Source: an uncultured Phocaeicola sp.
GTDB taxonomy: Bacteria > Bacteroidota > Bacteroidia > Bacteroidales > Bacteroidaceae
Assembly: GCA_944320135.1 (NCBI GenBank)
Contig: CALUGI010000033.1
Location: forward strand, 1-36,982
Reading direction: 5' to 3'
DNA length: 36,982 nucleotides
The notes below the pieces were generated by a model. It had not been told where the DNA came from, ran no database searches, and was given only the letters and a program-made list of their open reading frames with translations. Below, piece by piece: positions 26,752 to 34,286 of this stretch. Each line of letters opens with the position of its first letter. The stretch's first letter is position 1. Both the position numbers and the translations under genes were made by a program.

Positions 26752-26826
26752 GTAGGGGCAGACCCGCGTGTCTGCCCGACAACGCCACGCCAATGAATCC
26801 GGGCGGACACGCAGGCCCGCCCCTAC
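26752..26826. repeat. Palindromic intergenic repeat, copy A
   Basis: Two 27-nt arms (26752-26778 and 26800-26826) match as inverted repeats at 23 of 27 positions around a 21-nt centre. Each arm starts from the tip GTAGGGGC and can itself fold into an internal hairpin (GGGCAGAC with GTCTGCCC on the left). A second element with the same TAGGGGC tips lies at 32066-32140. This is the build of a dispersed REP/MITE-like repeat with no coding capacity. Confidence 0.7.
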
Positions 26827-26888
26827 AGGCTAACGGCACGCCGAAAAGGACGGCCATTTTGAATGAACCGCAAACCGGCTGAATCCGT

Positions 26889-28244
26889 TCAGACCGCAGA
26901 ACGTTTCTTAAACTGCTTGAACTGGCGGTAGAGCATCACTGCGGCAATCACGCTGGCAGCCGCATCGGAAATCGGCATGCTGAACCATACCCCGTCGGCC
27001 CCCCAAAACAGCGGAAGGACAATCAGACACGGAATAAGAATCATCACCTGACGGCTCAGCGACAGGATGATAGCTTTCTTGGCCATGCCGATGCTCTGGA
27101 AGAAGTTGGAAGTGACCATCTGGAAACCGATGACCGGATAGAACATCACCACGATGCGCATTCCCCGCGCTCCCATTTCTACAAGCGTCGGGTCGGTGGT
27201 GAACGCCTTCACCGCAAGCTCCGGCAGGAGTTCGCCCACCAAGAAGCCCACAGTTGTCACGACGGTGGCCGCCACTATGGTGAGCTTCATCACGCGGTTT
27301 ACCCGCTGATACTGCTGCGCTCCGTAGTTGTAGCCCGCAATCGGCTGCATCCCCTGGTTCAACCCCATCACAATCATGATGAAAAGGAAGGTGATGCGGT
27401 TCACGATGCCGAACGCGCCGATGGCCAAATCGCCGTCGTATTGCTTCAGTCCCTTGTTGATGAGAATCACGATGAAGCAGGCAGCCAGATTCATCAGAAA
27501 CGGAGCCATGCCGATACCGATAATGTTCTCCACCAAGTTGCGGCGGAGCCTGTAGATGCCCCTCTGCAAATGCAGCTGTTCGCCTTTGTTGCAGAACAGC
27601 TTGACGAGCCACGCAAGGGCAATAGCCTGCGCCAGCACGGTAGCTAAGGCCGCCCCCTCGATGCCCATGTCGAAGGTGAAGATAAACAGCGGAGCGAGCA
27701 CGATGTTGATTACCACCGTCATGATGGTGGCAAACATCGCCTTCCGGGGATATCCTGCCGAACGGAGCATCGAGTTAAGCCCCAAATAAGAATGGGTGAC
27801 GACGTTGCCGAGCAGAATGACCACCATGTAGTCGCGCGCATACGGAATGGTCGCTTCGCTGGCTCCGAAGAAGTAGAGGATAGGGTCGAGAAAAAGAAGC
27901 GTGACGACGGTGAAGGCGATGCCTATCACGAGGTTCAGCGTAATGACATTGCCCAATATCTGCTGGGCAGCCTTATAGTCTTTCTGTCCCAATTTCACCG
28001 AAGCTATCGTAGCCGCTCCCGCTCCCACTAACGAGCCGAAAGCGGCGGCCAGATTCATGAGCGGGAAAGTGATGGCAAGCCCCGAAATGGCCATCGCTCC
28101 CACCCCGTGTCCGATAAAGATGCTGTCGATCATGTTGTAAAGCGACGAAGCTGTCATCGCAATAATGGCAGGGATGGCATACTGCGTGAGCAGCTTGCCG
28201 ATGGGTTGCGTCCCCAATTCTGTGGCAGTTCCTTTCTGTGACAT
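26889..28244 (-). CDS. MATE family efflux transporter
   Basis: A 451-residue inner-membrane transporter with about twelve hydrophobic helices in two related halves. The start MSQKGTATELGTQPIGKLLTQYAIPAIIAMTASSLYNMIDSIFIGHGVG is the usual entry of MATE proteins of the MepA/DinF-like branch, and the SLVGAGAATIASVKLGQ and GLNQGMQPIAGYNYGAQQYQR segments are conserved repeats of the two halves. Such transporters export cationic drugs or metabolites in exchange for Na+ or H+. The substrate cannot be read. Single gene, diverging from the S8 peptidase. Confidence 0.93.
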   Translation of the reverse strand: MSQKGTATELGTQPIGKLLTQYAIPAIIAMTASSLYNMIDSIFIGHGVGAMAISGLAITFPLMNLAAAFGSLVGAGAATIASVKLGQKDYKAAQQILGNVITLNLVIGIAFTVVTLLFLDPILYFFGASEATIPYARDYMVVILLGNVVTHSYLGLNSMLRSAGYPRKAMFATIMTVVINIVLAPLFIFTFDMGIEGAALATVLAQAIALAWLVKLFCNKGEQLHLQRGIYRLRRNLVENIIGIGMAPFLMNLAACFIVILINKGLKQYDGDLAIGAFGIVNRITFLFIMIVMGLNQGMQPIAGYNYGAQQYQRVNRVMKLTIVAATVVTTVGFLVGELLPELAVKAFTTDPTLVEMGARGMRIVVMFYPVIGFQMVTSNFFQSIGMAKKAIILSLSRQVMILIPCLIVLPLFWGADGVWFSMPISDAAASVIAAVMLYRQFKQFKKRSAV

Positions 28245-28330
28245 AAATTTTCCGTTTGTTGGTTGTTAGATTGTATCCTGATAAACTTAATTTCCAATGT
28301 CGATATATGGTTTCTCCTTGGCCGTTCATG

Positions 28331-28526
28331 GCTGCAAGTTCACTATCCGATTATTTCTGCTTGGCGGAACACGGGTTTCACCCGCCGATATTCCTTGTCG
28401 TCTGCGGCAGTTGCCAAGGATTCCTTGACAACTGAACAGGGACTTAATTCCTTCTCTTTAAAAATATTGCCCGTGTTCAGGCTTATGTTCTGCTCCACTT
28501 GATTGTTCATGCTGCAAGTTCACTAT
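28331..28526. repeat. 16-bp direct repeats flanking a dyad
   Basis: The 16-base word GCTGCAAGTTCACTAT occurs at 28331-28346 and again, exactly, at 28511-28526, each preceded by GTTCAT (with one base between in the first copy). Between them lie a small hairpin (CGGGT-TTC-ACCCG, 28372-28384) and a 25-base dyad (28409-28433, arms of 12 differing at one position). The region sits between the divergent MATE and S8 peptidase genes. Confidence 0.6.
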
Positions 28527-28608
28527 ACGGCTTCCTCCAATCTAAAACGTTTCCTGATAAAAGCCGCGCAAAGTTACGGCTTTTTTCGCCAATACGGAAA
28601 AGTTTCCT

Positions 28609-28616
28609 TATATTTG
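28609..28616 (+). promoter_or_regulatory. Bacteroidota -7 box (TATATTTG) for the S8-xseAB operon
   Basis: TATATTTG fits TAnnTTTG and lies 18 nt upstream of the S8 peptidase start codon, giving a very short leader of about 12 nt. Confidence 0.5.
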
Positions 28617-28634
28617 CGTCTCAAAAACAATCGG

Positions 28635-30020
28635 ATGAAGCTGAAAGATATACTATTGTGCGCATGGATGCTGGTCTGCACGGCGACGGCATCCGCCGAG
28701 AACACGCTCTACCGCTATCGGGTGCAGCTGAAAGACAAGGCGCAGACCGCCTACAGCCTCGACCGTCCGGAAGAGTTCCTCTCTCTGCGCTCTATCGAAC
28801 GGAGAACGCGCCAGGGACTGAAGCCGGACTCTACCGACTTGCCCGTATGCGCGGCATACATCCGCCGCTTGGAGGCGCAGGGAGGAAAATTCGTGTCGGC
28901 CAGCAAATGGAACAACACGGTGCTGATGCAAACTGCCGACGAGCAGACGGCGGAACGGTTTCTGGCCAACCCGTTCGTCAAGTCGGTACGAAAAGTGTGG
29001 GTCGGCTCCGATTCCGTCCCCGAACGTCCGCGCGACAGAAAAAAAGAGGTCGCCGACAAATGGAACAAACTCGGCGACGTTTACGGAACGGCCGCCGACC
29101 AAATCCGGATACATCGGGGAGACAGCCTCCACGAAGCCGGATTCCGGGGACAGGGCATGACAATTGCAGTAATCGATGCGGGCTATTACAACGTAGACGC
29201 AATGAAAATATTCGGAAAGCTGCGCATCTTGGGCGCCAAAGACTTCGTGAACCCGTCGTCAGACATCTACGCGGAACACGATCACGGGATGAAGGTGCTT
29301 TCGTGCATGGCGGCCGACAAGCCTCACGTGATGGTGGGCACGGCCCCCGAAGCCGCCTACTGGCTGCTGCGCACCGAGGACAACGACTCGGAGCAGCCTG
29401 CGGAAGAAGACAACTGGGCGGCAGCCGTCGAATTTGCCGACAGCGTGGGAGCGGACATCGTAAACACGTCGCTCGGATATTTCTCGTTCAACGACGCAAC
29501 TGACAACTACCTCTACCGGGAACTCGACGGACACACTTCGCTGATGGCCGCTTCGGCCTCGCGGGCTGCGGACAAAGGGATGCTCGTAGTGTGCAGCGCA
29601 GGCAATTCGGGAGCCGCCTCATGGAAAAAGATAACGCCTCCCGCCGACGCAAAGAACGTGCTGACGGTCGGCGCGATAGACGCGCTCGGCTTGAACGCAC
29701 CGTTCTCGTCGGTAGGCAACACGGCCGACAACCGCATCAAGCCGGACATCATGGCAATGGGCGTACACACGGCTGTGGCAGGCAGAAACGGCGGCACGGC
29801 ATACGCCAACGGCACCTCGTTCGCCTCGCCCGTGTTCTGCGGATTAGCGGCTTGCCTGTGGCAGGCATGTCCGTGGCTGACGGTGCGCCAGCTGATAGAC
29901 GTGGTGCATCGGGCAAGCGACCGCTACGCCTTTCCCGACAACATCTACGGATACGGGGTGACAGACATCTGGAAAGCCTACCGTCTGGCCCTCAAACTGA
30001 AAGACAATGGAAAGCAATAG
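28635..30020 (+). CDS. S8 family (subtilisin-like) serine peptidase
   Basis: The start is set at 28635, giving MKLKDILLCAWMLVCTATASA, a signal peptide; upstream in-frame codons have no such feature. The 461-residue secreted protease has an N-terminal pro-region (about 22-165, beginning YRYRVQLKDK) and the subtilase triad: Asp181 in IAVIDAGYY, His217 in EHDHGMKV, Ser395 in GTSFASPVFCGLAA, with the oxyanion Asn324 in SAGNSG. There is no C-terminal sorting domain of the T9SS kind. The last 14 nt overlap the xseA start, so a protease gene is coupled to a DNA-repair pair, probably by chance of genome organisation rather than function. Confidence 0.9.
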   Translation: MKLKDILLCAWMLVCTATASAENTLYRYRVQLKDKAQTAYSLDRPEEFLSLRSIERRTRQGLKPDSTDLPVCAAYIRRLEAQGGKFVSASKWNNTVLMQTADEQTAERFLANPFVKSVRKVWVGSDSVPERPRDRKKEVADKWNKLGDVYGTAADQIRIHRGDSLHEAGFRGQGMTIAVIDAGYYNVDAMKIFGKLRILGAKDFVNPSSDIYAEHDHGMKVLSCMAADKPHVMVGTAPEAAYWLLRTEDNDSEQPAEEDNWAAAVEFADSVGADIVNTSLGYFSFNDATDNYLYRELDGHTSLMAASASRAADKGMLVVCSAGNSGAASWKKITPPADAKNVLTVGAIDALGLNAPFSSVGNTADNRIKPDIMAMGVHTAVAGRNGGTAYANGTSFASPVFCGLAACLWQACPWLTVRQLIDVVHRASDRYAFPDNIYGYGVTDIWKAYRLALKLKDNGKQ

Positions 30021-31248
30021 TCCTCTCTCATTGGCGGAGCTTAACGCATTGGTGCGCAGGAGCCTCCAGACGTGTTTCCCCGATGCCCTCTGGGTGCAGG
30101 CGGAGCTGAGCGACGTGCGCGCCAACGCCTCCGGCCACTGCTACTTAGAGTTCGTGCAGAAGGATGCGTCGGGCAACTCGTTAGCAGCCAAGGCGAGAGG
30201 AATCATCTGGGCGGGCACGTTCGCGCGGCTGAAGCCTTATTTCGAGAGGGAAACGGGGCAGGCTTTCGTGTCGGGCATCAAGGTGTTAGTGAAGGTGACG
30301 GTGGGCTTCCACGAACTATACGGATATTCGCTGACAGTGACCGACATCGACCCCACCTATACGTTGGGCGACATGGCCCGGAGGCGAAGGGAGATACTGG
30401 AACGCCTGAAGCAGGAAGGGGTGCTCACCCTCAACAAGGAACTGGAGCTTCCGGAACTGGCGCAGCGCATCGCAGTCATTTCATCCCCCACGGCAGCAGG
30501 CTACGGCGACTTCTGCAAGCAACTGCGCGACAACGCCTTCGGCTTCGTGTTTTACCCCTGCCTGTTTCCTGCCGTCATGCAGGGAGACAAGGTGGAAGCG
30601 TCCGTCATTTCTGCCTTGGACAGGATATACGAAAAGCTCGACCGCTGGGATGCGGTGGTAATCATACGCGGAGGAGGGGCAACATCCGACCTCTCCGGAT
30701 TCGACACATACGACCTGGCCGTCAACTGTGCGCAGTTCCCTTTGCCAATTATCACGGGAATCGGGCACGAACGCGACGATACGGTTATCGACATGGTGGC
30801 GCACACTCGCGTGAAGACCCCTACTGCCGCCGCCGAGTTCCTCGTCAACCATACGCGGATGACGGCGGAAAAGCTGGAAGGGCTGTCGCAATGCATTTAT
30901 CAGGAGGTGCCTCTGCGCCTGACGCGGGAGAAGGAACGATTGGAAAACTGGCTGATGCGCATCCCCTCGAAGGTGCAGATGCGGCTGCAGCGCGAAGCCT
31001 TCGCTCAAGAACGCTTGGCAAAACGCATGGAAACGGCCTTGAAAGCGCGTATGCAGGCGGAAAGGCACCGGATAGAGCTGTGGTCGCAACGGGTGAACGC
31101 CGCTTCGCCGGAGGTCTTGCTGAAGCGGGGCTACAGCATCACGCTGAAAGACGGAAAGGCGGTGACGGACGCTTCGGCCCTCCGTCCGGGCGACGAGGTG
31201 GAAACCCGCTTGGCAAAAGGAAGTTTCAAGAGCATCGTAAAAAAATAA
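30007..31248 (+). CDS. xseA: Exodeoxyribonuclease VII large subunit
   Basis: A 413-residue subunit of exonuclease VII, which degrades single-stranded DNA from both ends. The order is an OB-fold (about 10-105: PDALWVQAELSDVRANASGHCYLEFVQKD), the catalytic domain (about 120-320: IAVISSPTAAGYGDFCKQL, VIIRGGGATSDLSGFDTYDLA, IITGIGHERDDTVIDMVAHTRVKTPTAAAEFLV), then a coiled coil (320-370) and the C-terminal cap with GYSITLKDG. Normal length. It overlaps the end of the S8 peptidase gene by 14 nt; xseB follows 11 nt later. Cytoplasmic. Confidence 0.96.
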   Translation: MESNSPLSLAELNALVRRSLQTCFPDALWVQAELSDVRANASGHCYLEFVQKDASGNSLAAKARGIIWAGTFARLKPYFERETGQAFVSGIKVLVKVTVGFHELYGYSLTVTDIDPTYTLGDMARRRREILERLKQEGVLTLNKELELPELAQRIAVISSPTAAGYGDFCKQLRDNAFGFVFYPCLFPAVMQGDKVEASVISALDRIYEKLDRWDAVVIIRGGGATSDLSGFDTYDLAVNCAQFPLPIITGIGHERDDTVIDMVAHTRVKTPTAAAEFLVNHTRMTAEKLEGLSQCIYQEVPLRLTREKERLENWLMRIPSKVQMRLQREAFAQERLAKRMETALKARMQAERHRIELWSQRVNAASPEVLLKRGYSITLKDGKAVTDASALRPGDEVETRLAKGSFKSIVKK

Positions 31249-31259
31249 CATACAAAGAA

Positions 31260-31487
31260 ATGGCTGCAAAGAAAGAGACCTACACGTATTCGGAAGCGAT
31301 GAAGCGGCTTGAAAGCATCGTGTCGCGCATCGAAAGCAACGAACTCGACATCGACGAATTAGGCACGCACTTGAAGGAGGCCCAGAAACTCATCAAATTC
31401 TGCAAAGACAAGCTCTACAAAGCCGACAGGGAAATCCAAAAGATGCTGGCCTCCGAAACGGATTCCGACGAATCACCGACGGCCTGA
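31260..31487 (+). CDS. xseB: Exodeoxyribonuclease VII small subunit
   Basis: A 75-residue helical protein, the small subunit that wraps the coiled coil of XseA. It has the family sequence YTYSEAMKRLESIVSRIESNELDIDELGTHLKEAQKLIKFCKDKL and an acidic tail. It starts 11 nt after the xseA stop. Length is typical. Confidence 0.95.
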   Translation: MAAKKETYTYSEAMKRLESIVSRIESNELDIDELGTHLKEAQKLIKFCKDKLYKADREIQKMLASETDSDESPTA

Positions 31488-31634
31488 CAGCCGCCAATGT
31501 CCGGAAAAACCTTTCAAAAAGAAAGGAAATCCGCTTTTTCCATAACCGCATCCGGCGGAATTTTCCGCGTTCCGGGAAGCGGTTTCCTAACGGAAGCAAA
31601 CGCACGCCCCCTTCAGACGGCTTGTGGAGGGGGT
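31488..31634. other. Gene-free stretch after xseB
   Basis: The start of a 760-base gene-free interval. This part shows A-rich and T-rich tracts but no clear terminator stem and no open frame with recognisable domains. Confidence 0.4.
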
Positions 31635-31747
31635 CGGACTTCCCGACTTCCGCGCAAAAACGTGCCGACTTTTGCGGAAAGACGTCCGCACTTTCCGTGG
31701 AAAACATCCCGACTTCTGCGCAAAACTTGCCGAACTTATCAGACAAG
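31635..31747. repeat. Degenerate 21-22 bp tandem repeat array
   Basis: At least five imperfect head-to-tail units start with CCGAC or a close variant: 31643-31664 (22 nt), 31665-31685 (21), 31686-31708 (23), 31709-31729 (21) and 31730-31747 (18, partial), with a further partial unit from about 31635. The units share CCGACTT, a GCG- or TGG-type centre, an A-run and a final C/G-T-G. Any peptide read through it merely repeats short words such as PTSAQ, so it is not a gene. Its role is unknown. Confidence 0.65.
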
Positions 31748-32065
31748 CCGGACAGAAACGGCTTTTTCTGCACAAACGTGTCCGTTTTTCGTGTAGAATC
31801 TTTTTCCGAAAGCCCCGCTCCGGCCCGTCGGAAAGACACGAAGAACGGCCCATCGCATCCTTGCAAACATCCGAGAGCCTCATACAAAAGACGAAAGAAA
31901 GGAAAAGCTGCATTTTAAAAGCAACGAGTTATTCTCCCAACGCTTCCCCCTGCGTTTTTCCGCATCCCGTTTCCCTCCGGCCCGAAACGGCGCATTCTCA
32001 TCGTGCCGGGATGCGCATTTTGTCAGAATGTCACAAAATATATAATTGTCCGCAAACAACCTTCA
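31748..32065. other. Gene-free stretch between the repeat array and palindromic copy B
   Basis: No gene, terminator or clean promoter is visible. A few T-rich runs and GC-rich stretches occur but without inverted repeats long enough to call. Confidence 0.35.
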
Positions 32066-32140
32066 TAGGGGCGTATCGCATACGCCCTATAGCGTCCGCA
32101 TAGACAAGTTGCGCATTCGGGCGCATGCAATACGCCCCTA
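32066..32140. repeat. Palindromic intergenic repeat, copy B
   Basis: A left arm (32066-32089) and right arm (32118-32140) match as an inverted repeat at about 20 of 23 positions, with tips TAGGGGCG and CGCCCCTA. Each arm folds on itself (GGGCGTAT with ATACGCCC). The size, tip sequence and nested hairpins match copy A at 26752-26826, so the two belong to one dispersed repeat type. Confidence 0.65.
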
Positions 32141-32250
32141 CAGATTCTCATCCGAAAGCAAGGTTTTATTATTTTTTCAAGGAAAAGTTGCAGATTACAA
32201 ACGAAACTTTTATTTTTACACAAGCAAACCGCATATTCAAGAACATCACG

Positions 32251-32697
32251 ATGGAATATTACATCTCAAGGAACGACCGCAAAGAAGGCCCTTTCACGCT
32301 CGACGAACTGCCTGAAAAACGGATTGTGCCCGACACCCTGATATGGGCTGTAGGCTACAAGGAATGGAAACAGGCTAAAGACGTCCCGGAACTGGAAAGC
32401 ATCCTGTACAGCACCCCGCCCGACATCCCCGTGCAAAAGCCGATGCCGAAAACGTGGCTCGTGGAATCTATATTGGTCACGCTGTTCTGCTGCCTGCCTT
32501 TCGGCATCGTGGGAATCATCAATGCCGTCAAGGTCGACACCCTCTACTACGGAGGTTTCTACGAAGAATCGCTCTACCGCTCGAAGCAGGCCAAGAAGTG
32601 GATTCTTTGGGGAGTGATTGCCGCTGCGGGATGCGTGGCGCTCTACTTTTTCTTTCTGCTCTTCCTCTTCCTGTTCGAGTCAAATTCTTACATTTAA
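32251..32697 (+). CDS. GYF_2 plus CD225/dispanin family membrane protein
   Basis: The start at 32251 (MEYYISRNDRKEGPFTLDELPEK) is the beginning of a GYF_2 (DUF4339) domain (about 1-50), a small peptide-binding-type domain ending in IWAVGYKEWKQAKDVPELESIL. A CD225/dispanin-type membrane module follows (about 68-110: KTWLVESILVTLFCCLPFGIVGIINAVKVDTLY), then a second hydrophobic segment (about 117-142) and a short polar end. Length 148. CD225 proteins are hairpin-type membrane proteins; the bacterial role is unknown. It is followed 11 nt later by a second CD225 gene. Confidence 0.85.
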   Translation: MEYYISRNDRKEGPFTLDELPEKRIVPDTLIWAVGYKEWKQAKDVPELESILYSTPPDIPVQKPMPKTWLVESILVTLFCCLPFGIVGIINAVKVDTLYYGGFYEESLYRSKQAKKWILWGVIAAAGCVALYFFFLLFLFLFESNSYI

Positions 32698-32708
32698 ACC
32701 CTTATATT

Positions 32709-32972
32709 ATGGAAACAAACGCTTGTCCCAAAACATGGATGGTCGAATCCATCCTCGTGACCATCTTCTGCTGCCTGCCTTTCGGCATCGCAGGAATCGT
32801 TTATGCTGCAAAAGTGAGTTCGCTCTACGCCTCAGGCAAGATTGAAGAAGCCGAAGCAGCCAGCAAGAACGCAGGAAAATGGACTAAAATCGGCTTCATC
32901 GTGGGCTTGATTGTGATTGTCGTCTACACGATTATCAACATCTCTGCCGTCACCGCCCTCATGAACGCATGA
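32709..32972 (+). CDS. CD225/dispanin family small membrane protein
   Basis: An 87-residue membrane protein with two hydrophobic segments (about 13-37 and 59-82) joined by a charged loop with a run of Glu, Ala and Lys (SGKIEEAEAASKNAGKW). The first segment (KTWMVESILVTIFCCLPFGIAGIVYAAKVSSLY) is nearly the same as that of its upstream neighbour, showing a local duplication without the GYF_2 domain. Its stop overlaps the next start by 3 nt. Its role is unknown. Confidence 0.85.
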   Translation: METNACPKTWMVESILVTIFCCLPFGIAGIVYAAKVSSLYASGKIEEAEAASKNAGKWTKIGFIVGLIVIVVYTIINISAVTALMNA

Positions 32973-33355
32973 TTCATGGACGAATGACGAAAGGAAAGGG
33001 CATTGCGGCAATCCTGCTCGCGACGGCATTGGGATTCGTCTTCTTCACGTTCAATCCTGCCGCTTCCGCATGGTTTCCGAAATGCCCTTTCCTGCTTCTT
33101 ACAGGGCTGCGCTGTCCGGGATGCGGCTCGCAAAGGGCCGTCCACAGTCTCCTGCATCTCGACATCGGGCAGGCTTTCGCCTGCAATGCGCTGCTCGTCG
33201 TTTCGCTTCCCCTCGTTGCCGTGCTGATTTATGCGGAAATCTTCCGGGAAAAAAAGCCCGGCTTCTACGCAAAAGTCCACAAGCCGGCTTTCATTTGGGG
33301 ATGCTTCATCGCCATTATAGCGTGGGGAACGTTTCGGAACGTATTCGGCCTATAG
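32969..33355 (+). CDS. DUF2752 domain-containing membrane protein
   Basis: A 128-residue protein with three hydrophobic segments (about 10-35, 62-82 and 100-125) and the DUF2752 signature CPFLLLTGLRCPGCGSQRAVHSLLHLDI (35-62), which has three Cys and a Gly-Cys-Gly core. Its ATG overlaps the upstream TGA, so it is coupled to the CD225 gene; a start at 32984 is also possible. DUF2752 proteins often sit beside CD225 or TM2 proteins in Bacteroidota. No function is established. Confidence 0.85.
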   Translation: MIHGRMTKGKGIAAILLATALGFVFFTFNPAASAWFPKCPFLLLTGLRCPGCGSQRAVHSLLHLDIGQAFACNALLVVSLPLVAVLIYAEIFREKKPGFYAKVHKPAFIWGCFIAIIAWGTFRNVFGL

Positions 33356-33431
33356 ACGCTTGCCGCACGTTTCCGGTTCGGGCAACGCACTCTTTCAAAC
33401 AATTATTACCCAACTCTAAAATTCAACTGCT

Positions 33432-33896
33432 ATGAGCATGGAAAAAACATTGGTCATTCTGAAACCGAGCGCAGTGCAGCGCAAACTTGTCGGAGAAATC
33501 ACTTCACGCTTCGAACGGAAAGGCTTGCGGCTGGCAGGCATGAAAATGATGCAGCTCACCGACGAACTGCTGAACGAGCATTACGCGCATCTGGCAAACA
33601 AGCCGTTCTTCACCCGCGTCAAAGCCTCGATGATGGCTTCGCCCGTCATCGCGTGCTGCTACGAGGGGGTGGATGCCGTGCAGGTGGTGCGCTCCATGAC
33701 AGGCTCTACCAACGGACGCGCAGCCGCTCCCGGCACCATTCGCGGAGACTACAGCGTCAGCGGACAAGAAAACATCGTGCATACGTCCGACTCGCCGCAG
33801 AACGCGGAAGAGGAGCTCAAACGCTTCTTCAAGCCGGAAGAGCTGTTCGACTACCGGCTTGCCTCCCTTCCCTACCTGTACAGCTGCGACGAGTAA
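33432..33896 (+). CDS. ndk: Nucleoside diphosphate kinase
   Basis: A 154-residue enzyme that transfers the gamma-phosphate from ATP to other nucleoside diphosphates, balancing the nucleotide pools. The protein begins MSMEKTLVILKPSAVQRKLVGEITSRFERKG, the family start, and contains YEGVDAVQVVRSMTGSTN, APGTIRGDYSV and the active site NIVHTSDSPQNAEEEL with catalytic His117. The usual HGSDS reads HTSDS here. Its start could also be Met3. Cytoplasmic. Confidence 0.95.
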   Translation: MSMEKTLVILKPSAVQRKLVGEITSRFERKGLRLAGMKMMQLTDELLNEHYAHLANKPFFTRVKASMMASPVIACCYEGVDAVQVVRSMTGSTNGRAAAPGTIRGDYSVSGQENIVHTSDSPQNAEEELKRFFKPEELFDYRLASLPYLYSCDE

Positions 33897-33911
33897 GCCT
33901 CTGCTGCAAAA

Positions 33912-33969
33912 AAGCCGCAAAAGCAGAGAGACACCGCGAATAGCGGCATCCCTTGTGCTTTTGCGGCTT
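33912..33969. terminator. Terminator between ndk and the small minus-strand genes
   Basis: A perfect 14-bp stem (33912-33925 with 33956-33969) encloses a loop with a small inner hairpin (CCGC-GAATA-GCGG). On the minus strand it runs into TTTTTT, so it ends the two small membrane-protein genes; it may also stop ndk. Confidence 0.75.
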
Positions 33970-33990
33970 CGCATACGTTTTTCCGCGCGC

Positions 33991-34095
33991 TCAGCGTCCG
34001 TTCTTCCGAGCCTCTTTCTTTTCCTGATATTTGAAATAAATCAAGCTCCCAAGCGAGATGACAATCATCATCACCGATACCATAATCGCTCCCAT
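33991..34095 (-). CDS. Tiny membrane protein (34 residues)
   Basis: A 34-residue protein: one hydrophobic helix (MGAIMVSVMMIVISLGSLIYF, about 1-20) and a basic, charged tail (KYQEKKEARKNGR). The upstream gene's TGA overlaps its ATG, and an AGGAGG lies inside the end of that gene, an unusually good ribosome-binding site for this phylum. Short length leaves it below the size most gene finders accept. The topology looks like a single-pass membrane peptide with a cytoplasmic basic tail. Its role is unknown. Confidence 0.65.
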   Translation of the reverse strand: MGAIMVSVMMIVISLGSLIYFKYQEKKEARKNGR

Positions 34096-34280
34096 CACTT
34101 ATCCTCCTTTTTATCGTCAATCAATACGAGTCCCGCTGCAAGGGTCAACAATACAGCGAGCAATACAGAACAATACAGATACCATGCTCCCTTGTCCATC
34201 CTGCTGAATAAGGAAGTCAGCAGCACGGCAGTTGTCATGTATTTGGCAATATCCAAAAGCCATTTTCCTAATTCTTTCTT
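34095..34280 (-). CDS. Small membrane protein resembling DUF6722, start codon apparently lost
   Basis: The reading frame is open from 34280 to the stop at 34095-34097 and reads KKELGKWLLDIAKYMTTAVLLTSLF, SRMDKGAWYLYCSVLLAVLL, TLAAGLVLIDDKKEDK. It has two hydrophobic helices and a polar tail. The KELGKWLLDIAKY opening resembles DUF6722-type small Bacteroidota proteins that begin MKKELGKW, but here the expected Met codon reads TAG (34281-34283), and CTATAGAAG could be CTATGAAG with an inserted A. The first usable starts are TTG about 34259 or ATG 34238, which drop the conserved opening. A -7 box ends only 4 nt upstream, so any leader would be minimal. Confidence 0.6.
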   Translation of the reverse strand, partial: KKELGKWLLDIAKYMTTAVLLTSLFSRMDKGAWYLYCSVLLAVLLTLAAGLVLIDDKKEDK

Positions 34281-34286
34281 CTATAG

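Noticed and set aside
28503-28634. A longer N-terminus for the S8 peptidase
   Set aside because: The signal peptide begins at 28635 and a promoter box lies inside the extension.
31635-31747. The 21-22 bp repeats as CRISPR or as a coding repeat protein
   Set aside because: There are no spacers; open frames through it (31393-31887 minus, 31622-31918 plus) have biased, repeating words and no start signal.
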